Positions 34,831-43,083 are shown, counted from the stretch's first letter. The stretch is DNA of 64,000 nt from Bacteroidetes bacterium UBA1947 (GCA_002336915.1 DDET01000055.1:62001-126000), one strand, 5' to 3'. Translations and numbers: made by a program. The notes: a model not told the origin generated them from the sequence alone.

Positions 34831-34895
34831 AACTCCCCTCCTGCCAAGGAGGGGATGCTGATTTTGAGGGCTGTCAAAATCGGCTGGGGAGGTCC
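34831..34895. repeat. Composite palindromic repeat, CTCCCCTCC family (copy 2)
   Basis: It begins six bases after the VOC stop codon and matches 31966-32030 over most of its length, with ATTTTGAGGGCTGTCAAAAT as the inner palindrome. Confidence 0.7.
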
Positions 34896-34935
34896 TGCTG
34901 CAGCTAGCACCAAAGTTTAACGACTATCCTCATAG

Positions 34936-35030
34936 CAACTCCAACGGGGTTTAATATTAATAGCCACGGATGAAATCCGGGGACAGGAAATCGAACATCC
35001 GTGTAACCCCGTAGGGTGTTGAACATTTCT
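34936..35030. repeat. Composite palindromic repeat, AACCCCGG family (copy 3)
   Basis: A more diverged copy of the three-hairpin element at 32161-32250, ending AACCCCGTAGGGTGTTGAAC. It lies just upstream of the mutL promoter. Confidence 0.6.
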
Positions 35031-35082
35031 CATTCATGTCATATTAGCTAATTATCAAATCATCACATTACCCAATCCTCCT

Positions 35083-35090
35083 TACCTTTG
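35083..35090 (+). promoter_or_regulatory. Bacteroidota -7 box for mutL
   Basis: TACCTTTG matches TAnnTTTG. The in-frame TTG at 35088 lies inside this box, so it cannot be the translated start. This supports the GTG at 35109, with a leader of roughly a dozen bases. Confidence 0.55.
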
Positions 35091-35108
35091 CTCAAATTTT
35101 TACCACAG

Positions 35109-36935
35109 GTGCCCGACATAATCCAATTACTATCAGATCATATAGCCAACCAGATCGCCGCAGGTGAGGTGATCCAGCGGCCTGCATCTGCAGTAAAGGA
35201 ATTGCTCGAAAATGCCATAGACGCAGGCGCCACAGAGGTCCAGCTCGTGGTAAAAGAAGCAGGTAAAGAGCTTTTACAGGTCATAGACAATGGCTCGGGC
35301 ATGAGCCCCACCGATGCCCGCATGAGCTTCGAGCGCCATGCCACTTCCAAGATCCGCAATATCAACGACCTCTTTACCATCCGCACCATGGGTTTCCGTG
35401 GCGAGGCCCTCGCATCCATTGCCGCCGTAGCGCAGGTGGAAATGAAGACCAAAAAGGCGGACGATGAAACAGGCAGCCGGCTGGTGATAGAAGGCACCGA
35501 AGTAAAACTGCAGGAAGCATGCGCGGCGCCCACTGGCACCAGCATCATGGTGAAGAACCTGTTCTTCAATGTACCCGCACGCCGTCATTTTCTCAAAAGC
35601 AATACCACCGAGTTCCGCCACATAATAGATGAGTTCACGCGTGTAGCTTTAGCACATCCGCAGGTCGCATTTCGCCTTTGGCACAATGGCACCGAACAAT
35701 ATCATCTCGAGTCCGGCAATCTAAAACAGCGCATCGTCGACCTCCTGGGCAATTCCTATGCAAAGAACCTCGTCCCCGTTTCAGAACAGACCGATCTTTT
35801 AAATATCAACGGCTTCATCGGCAAACCCGAAGCAGCCACCCGCACACGCGGCATGCAGTTCTTTTTTATCAACAACCGTTATATACGCAGTCCATACCTG
35901 CACCATGCGGTTATCAATGCATACGATGGACTGATAGAAAAAGATGCATTCCCCTTTTACGTTTTATTCCTCGAGATAGATCCCGCACGGGTAGATGTGA
36001 ACGTACATCCCACCAAACAGGAAGTAAAATTCGAAGATGACCGTTTAATGTATGCCTACCTCAACGCTGCCCTCAAGCACGGACTGGCAAGGTATAACAT
36101 CGCCCCCTCGCTCGACTTCACACTCAGTCCCGAGATACAAAGCCTGCCCTCCGTTCAGCTACCCATGACAGAGCGCCAGCGCGAAGAAACACAGCAGGGG
36201 TACCTAAGCAACACCTTCAGCCAAAAAGGTCAGGCACATTTTGTAGAGCGCAACGACAGCCTCAAACACTGGAAAGAACTATATGCCATTGCTGCCACAC
36301 CCTCAGTTACAAACGTCCCTTCTGAAGATCAGCCGGCTACCTTGCACAGCGAAAGCGAGACAACTGCTTCTGCCAACAAAAATACTTTACTCGTGCAAGG
36401 TGCTATGTTGGTCACAACCGTAAAGTCCGGCCTCATGATTATCCATATCCGCCGTGCACAGGAGCGTATCTGGTATGAGCGTTTACTGGAGGAATGGAAC
36501 AGCGGCACCACGCCATCACAACAATTACTATTTCCCGTTTCCTGCGAGCTTGCACCACAAGATGGCATACTGCTGAATGAAGCCTTACCCGATCTCGCCC
36601 GCATCGGTTTCGACATCGCCCCATTCGGACAAAATACATTCGTAGTACAAGGCGTCCCCACCGATCTGCCTTCAGGTGAAGAACGTAATGTGATTGACGA
36701 AGTAATAGACCAGTTGAAGAACGAATCCACCGATGGCACGGCAAAACGCTCTGAACAACTGCTAGCTCAAATGGCGCGCCGCCTCTCCCGCAACAAACAT
36801 GCCATCCAGCAGCCCGAAGGTCAGCAGGCACTCATAGACGAGCTCTTCGCCTGTGGCCAGCCCGAGTACACCCCCGATGGCAAAAAGGTCTTCACCATGA
36901 TCAGGAAAGAAGACCTCGATAATATGTTAGGCTAA
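35109..36935 (+). CDS. mutL: DNA mismatch repair protein MutL
   Basis: About 608 residues from the GTG at 35109 (MPDIIQLLSDHIANQIAAGE), the family's usual beginning. The N-terminal GHKL ATPase has NAIDAGA, the DNGSGM motif, HATSKI and TMGFRGEALASI. It links MutS mismatch recognition to strand removal. A disordered linker (about 345-420) leads to the C-terminal dimerisation domain. The endonuclease site, DQHAAHERIxYE in active MutL proteins, reads IIHIRRAQERIWYE here (about 443-456), and the C-terminal CPHGRP-type block reads TPDGKK. Metal-binding residues therefore look lost. Confidence 0.92.
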   Translation: MPDIIQLLSDHIANQIAAGEVIQRPASAVKELLENAIDAGATEVQLVVKEAGKELLQVIDNGSGMSPTDARMSFERHATSKIRNINDLFTIRTMGFRGEALASIAAVAQVEMKTKKADDETGSRLVIEGTEVKLQEACAAPTGTSIMVKNLFFNVPARRHFLKSNTTEFRHIIDEFTRVALAHPQVAFRLWHNGTEQYHLESGNLKQRIVDLLGNSYAKNLVPVSEQTDLLNINGFIGKPEAATRTRGMQFFFINNRYIRSPYLHHAVINAYDGLIEKDAFPFYVLFLEIDPARVDVNVHPTKQEVKFEDDRLMYAYLNAALKHGLARYNIAPSLDFTLSPEIQSLPSVQLPMTERQREETQQGYLSNTFSQKGQAHFVERNDSLKHWKELYAIAATPSVTNVPSEDQPATLHSESETTASANKNTLLVQGAMLVTTVKSGLMIIHIRRAQERIWYERLLEEWNSGTTPSQQLLFPVSCELAPQDGILLNEALPDLARIGFDIAPFGQNTFVVQGVPTDLPSGEERNVIDEVIDQLKNESTDGTAKRSEQLLAQMARRLSRNKHAIQQPEGQQALIDELFACGQPEYTPDGKKVFTMIRKEDLDNMLG

Positions 36936-36954
36936 CGGTCAGCAACATCAGTTG

Positions 36955-36974
36955 CCCCGGCCTTTAGGCCGGGG
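36955..36974. repeat. CCCCGGCC hairpin repeat
   Basis: A perfect 8-bp palindrome CCCCGGCC-TTTA-GGCCGGGG lies 19 bases after mutL; it may also act as a weak terminator. It is followed by a degenerate second half (CAGGCTTTAGCCC). It resembles the general class of intergenic palindromes seen nearby. Confidence 0.6.
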
Positions 36975-37088
36975 GATAAGCACACCCACTAATACAGGCT
37001 TTAGCCCAAATTGAATAATGCGAATCATATTATCACATTCCCGCATTTGGTACAAATCCTGCCCATCCTAAAATCAAGAAAATCGTGT

Positions 37089-37096
37089 TAAATTTG
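37089..37096 (+). promoter_or_regulatory. Bacteroidota -7 box for paaE
   Basis: TAAATTTG matches TAnnTTTG and sits only seven bases before the ATG at 37104, so the mRNA would be almost leaderless. No -33 at ideal spacing was found. Confidence 0.4.
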
Positions 37097-37103
37097 CCCC
37101 TCT

Positions 37104-38192
37104 ATGTCCGTTCTCAAGTTTTATCCTTTAAAAGTTACAGATGTTAGGCCCGAGACCGCCGATTGCGTGTCCGTTGCCCTCGAAGTACCCGCCGATCTCG
37201 CCGAAATCTTCCGTTTCGCAGCAGGCCAATACCTCACATTCCGTAAGCACATAGGTGATACTGAGATCCGCCGCTCCTATTCCATCTGCGCTAGTCCCCG
37301 CGATGGCGAACTGCGCGTGGCCATTAAGAGGGTGGAAAAAGGAGTGTTCTCCGGCTATGCCCACGAGGCGTTGAAGGAAGGAGACATCCTCGACGTAATG
37401 CCACCCCTCGGCAAGTTTACTCCCCGCCCCTCTGAAGCAAAACACAAGGAATACGTAGCATTTGCTGCCGGCAGCGGCATCACACCCATCATGAGTATCA
37501 TGAAAACGGTACTTGAGGATGAACCCAACAGTAACTTTACACTGGTTTACGGCAACAAGAACCGCAATACCGTCATCTTCCGCGAAGCAATTGAAGGACT
37601 GAAGAACAAATACATGCAGCGCCTGCGTGTCTACCACATTCTCAGCCGCGAGTATATGGACGTGCCCCTGTTCAACGGCCGCATAGATGCTGACAAATGC
37701 GCCGCCTTCTGCGACTCACTCATAAACATTAAAGAAGTAGACGAAGCATTCATTTGTGGCCCCGAAGACATGATATTATCTGTAAAAGATAAGCTCATCG
37801 AGCTCGGCATGCCCTCATCGCATGTGCACATTGAGTTGTTCACCTCCCCCGATCAACCCAAACAATCGCACGAAAAATGGGTTGCGGAGCACCGCGAAGA
37901 CAATGGCCCCGTAAGCAAAGTAAGCATCACCCTCGACGGCAGTACGTTTGAGATCGACCTGCCTTATCACGGCGTCAGCATTCTCGACGCTGCCCTGCAA
38001 AGTGGTGCCGACCTGCCATATGCCTGCAAAGGTGGTGTATGTTCTACCTGCCGCGCTAAAGTAACCGAAGGTGCCGTAGATATGGAAGTCAATTATTCAT
38101 TGGAGCCCGACGAAATCGAAAAGGGTTTCGTCCTCACCTGCCAGGCCCACCCCAAAACCGAAAAGGTCACAGTAGACTTTGATGCTCGTTAA
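37104..38192 (+). CDS. paaE: Phenylacetyl-CoA epoxidase reductase subunit PaaE
   Basis: A 362-residue flavoprotein reductase. The N-terminal FAD-binding barrel has RRSYSICASP (about 58-67); the NAD(P) domain has FAAGSGITPIMSI and FICGPEDMI. The C-terminal plant-type ferredoxin domain binds a 2Fe-2S cluster through CKGGVCSTC and a later TCQAHP. It passes electrons from NADPH to the PaaA diiron centre of the epoxidase. Its partners paaA, B, C and D lie 20 kb downstream, so paaE is split from the main operon here. Confidence 0.9.
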   Translation: MSVLKFYPLKVTDVRPETADCVSVALEVPADLAEIFRFAAGQYLTFRKHIGDTEIRRSYSICASPRDGELRVAIKRVEKGVFSGYAHEALKEGDILDVMPPLGKFTPRPSEAKHKEYVAFAAGSGITPIMSIMKTVLEDEPNSNFTLVYGNKNRNTVIFREAIEGLKNKYMQRLRVYHILSREYMDVPLFNGRIDADKCAAFCDSLINIKEVDEAFICGPEDMILSVKDKLIELGMPSSHVHIELFTSPDQPKQSHEKWVAEHREDNGPVSKVSITLDGSTFEIDLPYHGVSILDAALQSGADLPYACKGGVCSTCRAKVTEGAVDMEVNYSLEPDEIEKGFVLTCQAHPKTEKVTVDFDAR

Positions 38193-38195
38193 TTT

Positions 38196-38237
38196 TTCGA
38201 CTAATTAACCAGTCAACTAATTAACTAATCAACTGAC
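38196..38237. repeat. Heptamer tract (inverted orientation)
   Basis: Units of the form AACTAATTAACTAATCAACT fill the gap between paaE and arfB. It is the inverted version of the tract after gyrB. The tract's end overlaps the arfB stop codon, so the arfB C-terminus (MRRSVD) borders the repeat. Confidence 0.55.
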
Positions 38238-38617
38238 CTCCTCATCTGTTTCTTCATCGACTCTTTCTTCTTTGATTCCAGCCGTCTTTCTTTTGCCTCT
38301 TTCGATGGTTTAGTAGGCTTGCGTTTTTTAGGTTTTATTAGGCTCTGCTCCACCAGTTCCTGCATCTTCTTCAGCGCTATCTGCTTGTTCTCCAGTTGCG
38401 ATCTTGTTTCGCTGCTTTTTGTCTGCAGGTAGCCGTCTTTATTTATCCGCTTCTCCAGTTTTACTCTTATCAGTTCTTTTTCTTCCGGGGTAAAATACCC
38501 TGAGTTCGCTACATGCCACCAGGCCTCGGCCATGGTTTCCACCTTGTTCACGTTTTGTCCGCCCTTTCCCCCGCTCCTTGCCGTCCTGAAAAATACCTCT
38601 GTTGAAAAATCCCGCAT
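38225..38617 (-). CDS. arfB: Alternative ribosome-rescue peptidyl-tRNA hydrolase ArfB
   Basis: A 130-residue class I release-factor-like protein without the codon-recognition domain. The catalytic GGQ lies in RSGGKGGQNVNKVET near residue 20, and a long basic tail (about 95-130, rich in Lys and Arg) fits entry into the empty mRNA channel. ArfB frees ribosomes stalled on non-stop mRNA by hydrolysing peptidyl-tRNA. A -7 box TAATTTTG is seen just upstream on the minus strand (38625-38632). Confidence 0.92.
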   Translation of the reverse strand: MRDFSTEVFFRTARSGGKGGQNVNKVETMAEAWWHVANSGYFTPEEKELIRVKLEKRINKDGYLQTKSSETRSQLENKQIALKKMQELVEQSLIKPKKRKPTKPSKEAKERRLESKKKESMKKQMRRSVD

Positions 38618-38624
38618 TGCACTG

Positions 38625-38656
38625 CAAAATTAATGTTTTTTTGTTCTGTACCTTTG
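38625..38656. promoter_or_regulatory. Divergent -7 boxes for arfB and the desaturase-like gene
   Basis: Two exact TAnnTTTG boxes face away from each other: TAATTTTG on the minus strand (38625-38632) for arfB and TACCTTTG on the plus strand (38649-38656) for the next gene. The second box sets the latter's start at 38668. Confidence 0.5.
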
Positions 38657-38667
38657 CAGCAGCCATT

Positions 38668-39447
38668 ATGCAGTTCCATTCTTTCTACCAGGTATTGTTG
38701 CTCATCGCACTACGCTATATTGTTATAGCGGGTATCTTTTGGCTGGTATGGTACAAACTCATCCGTAATAGCATCGCTTACAAAAAGATACAAAGCCGCA
38801 TGCCTTCCGGCAATGACTACAGGCGCGAGATAAGCTCCTCCCTCTTCACAATAATCATATTCGCTGCTGTGCCTTCGCTCTGTTTGCTCACGCCCTTCAG
38901 GCAGTACACGCAGTACTACAAGCACATCGGCGATCATAGCCTGCTTTGGTTTTGGCTTGCCTTCCCCGCCATGTTCATAATGCACGATGCCTATTTCTAC
39001 CTCACGCACAGGCTCATGCATCACCCTAAGCTGTTCAAACATTTTCATCTTCTCCATCACAAGTCCACCAACCCTTCTCCTTTCGCCGCCTTCGCCTTTC
39101 ATCCCCTCGAAGCAATTGTAGAGGCCGGCATTTTCTTCGTCTTTGTAATGGTAATGCCACTGCATCCCCTGCACATTTTCATTTTCTTTTTCGTGATGAT
39201 CGTGTACAATGTATACGGCCACCTCGGCTGGGAGCTATATCCCAAAGGCTTTTCAAAACACCCCATCGGCAAGTGGATCAATACCTCCATGAGCCACAAC
39301 CAGCACCACCAATATTTCACCGGTAATTACGGTCTCTACTTCCTCTGGTGGGATCGCTGGTTCCACACCCTCCGCTCCGACTACGAAACAAAATTCGAAG
39401 AAGTGAAAAATCGTCAGCCCGAACCAGGTAGCGTCAGTACGGCTTAA
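38668..39447 (+). CDS. Sterol desaturase / fatty acid hydroxylase family protein
   Basis: About 259 residues from the ATG at 38668, which lies just past a -7 box; the frame opens earlier at 38602, but that ATG is upstream of the promoter. A membrane protein with about four helices and the diiron histidine clusters HDAYFYLTHRLMHH, HLLHHKSTNP with FHP, and HNQHHQYF. The superfamily hydroxylates or desaturates lipids, sterols or carotenoids; the substrate here is unknown. The last five residues (SVSTA) come from a repeat that begins at 39428. Confidence 0.88.
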   Translation: MQFHSFYQVLLLIALRYIVIAGIFWLVWYKLIRNSIAYKKIQSRMPSGNDYRREISSSLFTIIIFAAVPSLCLLTPFRQYTQYYKHIGDHSLLWFWLAFPAMFIMHDAYFYLTHRLMHHPKLFKHFHLLHHKSTNPSPFAAFAFHPLEAIVEAGIFFVFVMVMPLHPLHIFIFFFVMIVYNVYGHLGWELYPKGFSKHPIGKWINTSMSHNQHHQYFTGNYGLYFLWWDRWFHTLRSDYETKFEEVKNRQPEPGSVSTA

Positions 39448-39510
39448 TGCCGTCAGACGCGTTGAAGGGAAGGGTAGCATCGCACGGCTTAACGCTGTTA
39501 GACGGGGTGA
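39428..39510. repeat. Two GTAGCGTC-family hairpins in tandem
   Basis: Units begin at 39428 and 39474, 46 bases apart. The first overlaps the end of the desaturase-like gene and includes its stop codon. Its inner stem is ACGGC/GCCGT instead of the ACCGC/GCGGT seen at 33413, a compensatory change that keeps the pairing. Confidence 0.75.
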
Positions 39511-39517
39511 GGGCGCG

Positions 39518-41407
39518 TTACCTCAATTCCTCAGCACTCTGCATATACATTCTTGCACTGTCCTCCCTCAGCTGTTTCAGTCCCGCATCTTTGGTCACTT
39601 TAGCATACTCTGTGTAGCACTGCGCCATGGCAAGCTGTGCACTTTTATTCTCCTGTAGATTGCCCATTTCCGGCTTCAGTATACTGATAGCCTGTGGATA
39701 GTCGCGTAGCTGGTTGTAGAAACGTGCGGCGTGTACCGGCATATTGTTTTCGTCTTCCTCGTCGTTCTTATAAGCAGGGTTCAACAGTTTGGTCAGTCCC
39801 GCTGCCCATCCCGGTTCATCTCTTTCTTTTGGCCAGTTGAAAGGCCTTTGCAATTCAGGTTTATCAATGAGCGCTTTGTTCACCTCATTTTCTTTTACAA
39901 AGATCACCGTTACAGGATCGGCATAGATCATGAAGAAGCCCTTGCCCCAATATAGCTCCTGCTGCAGCGCCGGCATCTGCGATGTGCTCAGCACCACGTA
40001 ATTGAAATTATATTTTGCATCTGCTTCTTTAAACAGCGCAGGTTTCTTATACATCTCAAAATATTGATCAAAGAAATCCACCGGGAACACGTCAAGGTCC
40101 CTTAGGTCTATGTACGATTTGAATTTCGGGTAATGCGCCCAAAGCAGGTAGGACGAAACAAAGTAGTCGGAAAATGCAGTGCCGCTTATGTTATGTTCCT
40201 TGATAAAATCTGCAGCACCCGTGGGGTTGTGCAGCATACTTATATGCATACCGTAGCGGTTCACACTGCCTGTTGCTTTGTAAAATGCATTGCTCACCAC
40301 CGCTACATAAAATCCCGCTCCCAATACTATCCCCGCTATCAAAGCCCTCTTGTCCAGCGCCGCAAGTATCTTTTCATTTTTCTCTTTTATCGTTCTCGCC
40401 ATGCTGCGCAATATGAATGGCACCGTAGGCAGCAACACGATCTGTGCAAAAGGTATATTTCTATTGGCCGTCAGCGACAGGTAGGCGAACAGTGGTATCA
40501 GCAGCAGGTAAGCTACCATTGCGGGATGGTAAAATCCTCTTTGCTCCTTCCGCATCCTCAGTGGCCAGTACATCAGTACTATTATCACTAAGGCCACATG
40601 CCACTTGGCCTGTATGGTCCAGTAGGCAGCATCGTGCCATGAGTATAACTCTGTGGTATACTTATTCATCCATACCTGCCTGTATATCTCAAAGGGCTGC
40701 TTCCATAGTACAATTCCGTTCGGGTTTATCAGTATCACCAATACGGCTGCTGCAAATATTGCTGCAAGCCTTACAGCCTGCTGCATATAAGTCTTCTCCT
40801 TAGTCAGCGAATAACTGATACCCGCGCCCGCCGTATAGGTGCCTATCATCACAAGCCCTACGGGGTAGCCCTCGTGCATATTGGCCCATAGGCATTGCAG
40901 CGGCACCAGCCATATGATGTCCTTCCAGCCTCCCTGCGGTTTGCGCAGCAGTATATACAGGTACAGCGCGCACATAAAGTGGCTTATCATCTCCGGCCTG
41001 CCTGCCATTCGGTATTCAACCGTAGCCAGGAACAGCAGCACCGCCACCACACTTTGGAACTCGCTTAAATTTCGGTTCAGCAATTGCCCTGCATGCTTTA
41101 TGGTCCTGAACAGCAGCCATACGATCATCACGTTCACTATGCACTGCAGCAGCAGCACTCCTTCAGGGCAAAAAGCTTTTTCCAGCAGGGCTATCTTTAT
41201 TTCATACAGCCACTTCACATTCACCCATGGCTGGCCCGTCATGGTGTAGCTGAACATATCACTATGTGTCACCTGCCCGTGCTCCAGCATCCAGCGGCCC
41301 GATAGCAGCTGCCACCACACATCCGGCTCGCGCAGTTGTTTCATGCCCAGCACTATGGCCACCAGGTAGCAAAGTATATGCGGAAGTCTCTTTATAAAAG
41401 CCTGCAT
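39518..41407 (-). CDS. Polytopic membrane protein with C-terminal helical-repeat domain
   Basis: A 629-residue protein with roughly ten to twelve predicted membrane helices (about residues 8-380) followed by a soluble domain of about 230 residues. Near the N-terminus is an EPDVWWQLLSGRWMLEHG segment, as in polytopic GT-C-like proteins where an acidic residue sits in the first periplasmic loop. The C-terminal part has TPR-like helices (YPQAISILKPEMGN, MAQCYTEYAKVT). The closest idea is a membrane glycosyltransferase or O-antigen-type protein, but no family is certain. It is convergent with the desaturase-like gene. Confidence 0.6.
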   Translation of the reverse strand: MQAFIKRLPHILCYLVAIVLGMKQLREPDVWWQLLSGRWMLEHGQVTHSDMFSYTMTGQPWVNVKWLYEIKIALLEKAFCPEGVLLLQCIVNVMIVWLLFRTIKHAGQLLNRNLSEFQSVVAVLLFLATVEYRMAGRPEMISHFMCALYLYILLRKPQGGWKDIIWLVPLQCLWANMHEGYPVGLVMIGTYTAGAGISYSLTKEKTYMQQAVRLAAIFAAAVLVILINPNGIVLWKQPFEIYRQVWMNKYTTELYSWHDAAYWTIQAKWHVALVIIVLMYWPLRMRKEQRGFYHPAMVAYLLLIPLFAYLSLTANRNIPFAQIVLLPTVPFILRSMARTIKEKNEKILAALDKRALIAGIVLGAGFYVAVVSNAFYKATGSVNRYGMHISMLHNPTGAADFIKEHNISGTAFSDYFVSSYLLWAHYPKFKSYIDLRDLDVFPVDFFDQYFEMYKKPALFKEADAKYNFNYVVLSTSQMPALQQELYWGKGFFMIYADPVTVIFVKENEVNKALIDKPELQRPFNWPKERDEPGWAAGLTKLLNPAYKNDEEDENNMPVHAARFYNQLRDYPQAISILKPEMGNLQENKSAQLAMAQCYTEYAKVTKDAGLKQLREDSARMYMQSAEELR

Positions 41408-41450
41408 CTTGGGGTTGAAAATAATTCAATTATTCCGGAATTGCTTAGCC

Positions 41451-41864
41451 TCAGGCCATCGGCACCATGCAGCGCACATCTTTATCGTTCAGGTACCACT
41501 CCAGGCAGTAGCCATTTGGGTCTATGTCCGGCTGTGCCAGCAGCTCGGTGAATGTTTTGCCTATGCCCGGCAGATCGCTCATAAAGTTGTGGATCGTCAC
41601 GCTGTAGAACTCGCCTTTCTTTATCGTGAAGCTTTCCAGTCCCAGCTCTTCAGCTTCGCCCTCATGCATTTCCTCCGCCGCGGCTTTATACACTATGCCA
41701 CCGCCGCCTTCCGGCCGCGATATGCCGAAGCTTTTGCGCGCCATACTATCGGGCAGCTTAGCATGCAGTTTCTGGAAGGCCTCCATAACGCCGTTGGGGA
41801 AAGACGTGGCCTGCAGGCAGAGTACCTTGATGTCTTTGTCTAAACTGAATTTTTCTATTTCCAT
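41451..41864 (-). CDS. GyrI-like small-molecule-binding domain protein
   Basis: A 137-residue protein that looks like a stand-alone effector-binding domain of the AraC/GyrI type, with VLCLQATSFPNGVMEAFQKL, SFGISRPEGGGGIVYKAAA and LPGIGKTFTELL. These domains bind small hydrophobic ligands or inhibit gyrase. No DNA-binding domain is present. It precedes the large membrane protein gene on the same strand (43 bases), so the two may share a transcript. Function uncertain. Confidence 0.55.
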   Translation of the reverse strand: MEIEKFSLDKDIKVLCLQATSFPNGVMEAFQKLHAKLPDSMARKSFGISRPEGGGGIVYKAAAEEMHEGEAEELGLESFTIKKGEFYSVTIHNFMSDLPGIGKTFTELLAQPDIDPNGYCLEWYLNDKDVRCMVPMA

Positions 41865-42030
41865 GTCGATAAATATTTGAACTGTAAATTACGAAGGGTC
41901 TTCGTTGTTCGGGCTGTGTAATTGCGACAATGTGAGGGGTGGCTTGTGACAGAGTGGTTTGCAGCTCGCGACGACATCCCCCTGGCCCCCTTCGCTATGC
42001 TCAAGGCCTTCGCGCAAGGGGGAGGTGTGG

Positions 42031-42690
42031 TTACTTAATGTCATAGGCTGGTGGTGAGGGGAAGTAGGGAATGTTGTTTGCTTCGCAGAAGGTTTTGAAT
42101 TCTTCTTCCTTGTTGTAAAACCCTTCGCTGGCTTCGATATCGTTTTGGATGTCTTGTTGTTCATCTTCCAAGGTGCGGGCCGTAAATGTCTGTTCGGCAT
42201 CGGGGATGTCTTGTTGGGTCATATAGTCGATCTCGGTAGGGACATGGGTTTGTTTCATTTTTTCTTCCATGAAAGTGGCGGTATGTTCCTGCAGTTTTTC
42301 TGCGAGTTCAGGGTCTTTAGCTGCGATGTGCTGGCAGAAACCTGTGATGCTTTCCATGCTCTCGCTTATGGAGGAGTTTTGCCTCATCTTGATGATGCAC
42401 CAAACGAGCTTGCGCATAACATCGGCCTCATGCCATGAGGGGAAACGCTGACCGGGGATGCGGCTGCGGATGTTGTGATTTAATTCCTGCAACTGGGCAT
42501 ACATATCCTCGACCAGCATGGAGGGCATGCGGAGCATGGCCATACGGAGCTGGTTCCAGTTGCCTTCGTTGACCCAAAAGCAAACTGTTTTTTTGCTGAC
42601 GCCGACATAGGCAGCGATGGCAGCCTGTGAGAGATTGGTATTGAAATAAAGATCGCGGGCGAGCGATTGTTGTTTTGGTTTTGTGTTCAT
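42031..42690 (-). CDS. Helix-turn-helix protein, terminase small-subunit-like
   Basis: About 219 residues from the ATG at 42690 (MNTKPKQQSLARDLYFNTN). In-frame ATGs at 42717 and 42786 exist, but the latter lies inside a palindromic repeat. The N-terminus has a helix-turn-helix (SQAAIAAYVGVSKKTVCFWVNEGNW, about 18-44), like phage terminase small subunits and DUF1804-type proteins; the rest is acidic and helical with no known motif. No phage genes surround it, so it may be a stray phage or mobile-element gene. It is immediately downstream, on the same strand, of the reverse transcriptase-SLATT locus. Function unknown. Confidence 0.55.
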   Translation of the reverse strand: MNTKPKQQSLARDLYFNTNLSQAAIAAYVGVSKKTVCFWVNEGNWNQLRMAMLRMPSMLVEDMYAQLQELNHNIRSRIPGQRFPSWHEADVMRKLVWCIIKMRQNSSISESMESITGFCQHIAAKDPELAEKLQEHTATFMEEKMKQTHVPTEIDYMTQQDIPDAEQTFTARTLEDEQQDIQNDIEASEGFYNKEEEFKTFCEANNIPYFPSPPAYDIK

Positions 42691-42746
42691 AGTTAAGGTT
42701 AATTGGTTATCGTTCATTGATCCGGCTGAGGTAGTGTTCTCAACAG

Positions 42747-42810
42747 GACCTCCCCAGCCAATTTTGATATTCGTCAAAATCGGCATCCCCTCCTTGGCAG
42801 GAGGAGAGTT
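42747..42810. repeat. Composite palindromic repeat, CTCCCCTCC family (inverted copy)
   Basis: The inverse of the elements at 31966 and 34831, with ATTTTGATATTCGTCAAAAT as the inner palindrome. It overlaps the upstream in-frame extension of the helix-turn-helix gene. Confidence 0.7.
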
Positions 42811-42920
42811 TTGAAAAGTAAACGGGAAAAGTGTTTACTTATGAAGGGGGTGGAATGGGTGGAGATGCCAGGTATTGTTGGGTTATTATGGGAATTGAAA
42901 TGTTTTGAAAAGTAAATTGC

Positions 42921-42956
42921 ATGTTGATAAGTTGATAGGTTGACATGTTGATAAGA
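42921..42956. repeat. Heptamer tract
   Basis: Units such as GTTGATAAGTTGATAGGTTGAC lie in the gap between the helix-turn-helix gene and the SLATT gene. No gene lies in the 42787-43215 stretch. Confidence 0.5.
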
Positions 42957-43034
42957 TTTTAGCCCGTCCCTTTCAAAATGGGACTTTTAGCACAAAGGTC
43001 TGATACAGTTTTGAGATGGGAAAATTGAAGTTTT

Positions 43035-43083
43035 ATGATACCCTTCCAGAAGGGTATCATACCCCCTTGCGGAGGGTATCATA
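43035..43083. repeat. Two adjacent hairpins sharing GGGTATCAT
   Basis: An 11-bp perfect hairpin (43035-43045 with 43050-43060, loop CCAG) is followed by a second ATACCC/GGGTAT-type hairpin. The motif GGGTATCATA occurs twice, 22 bases apart. It lies about 130 bases past the SLATT stop and could be a 3' end structure of that transcript or another mobile palindrome. Confidence 0.55.
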
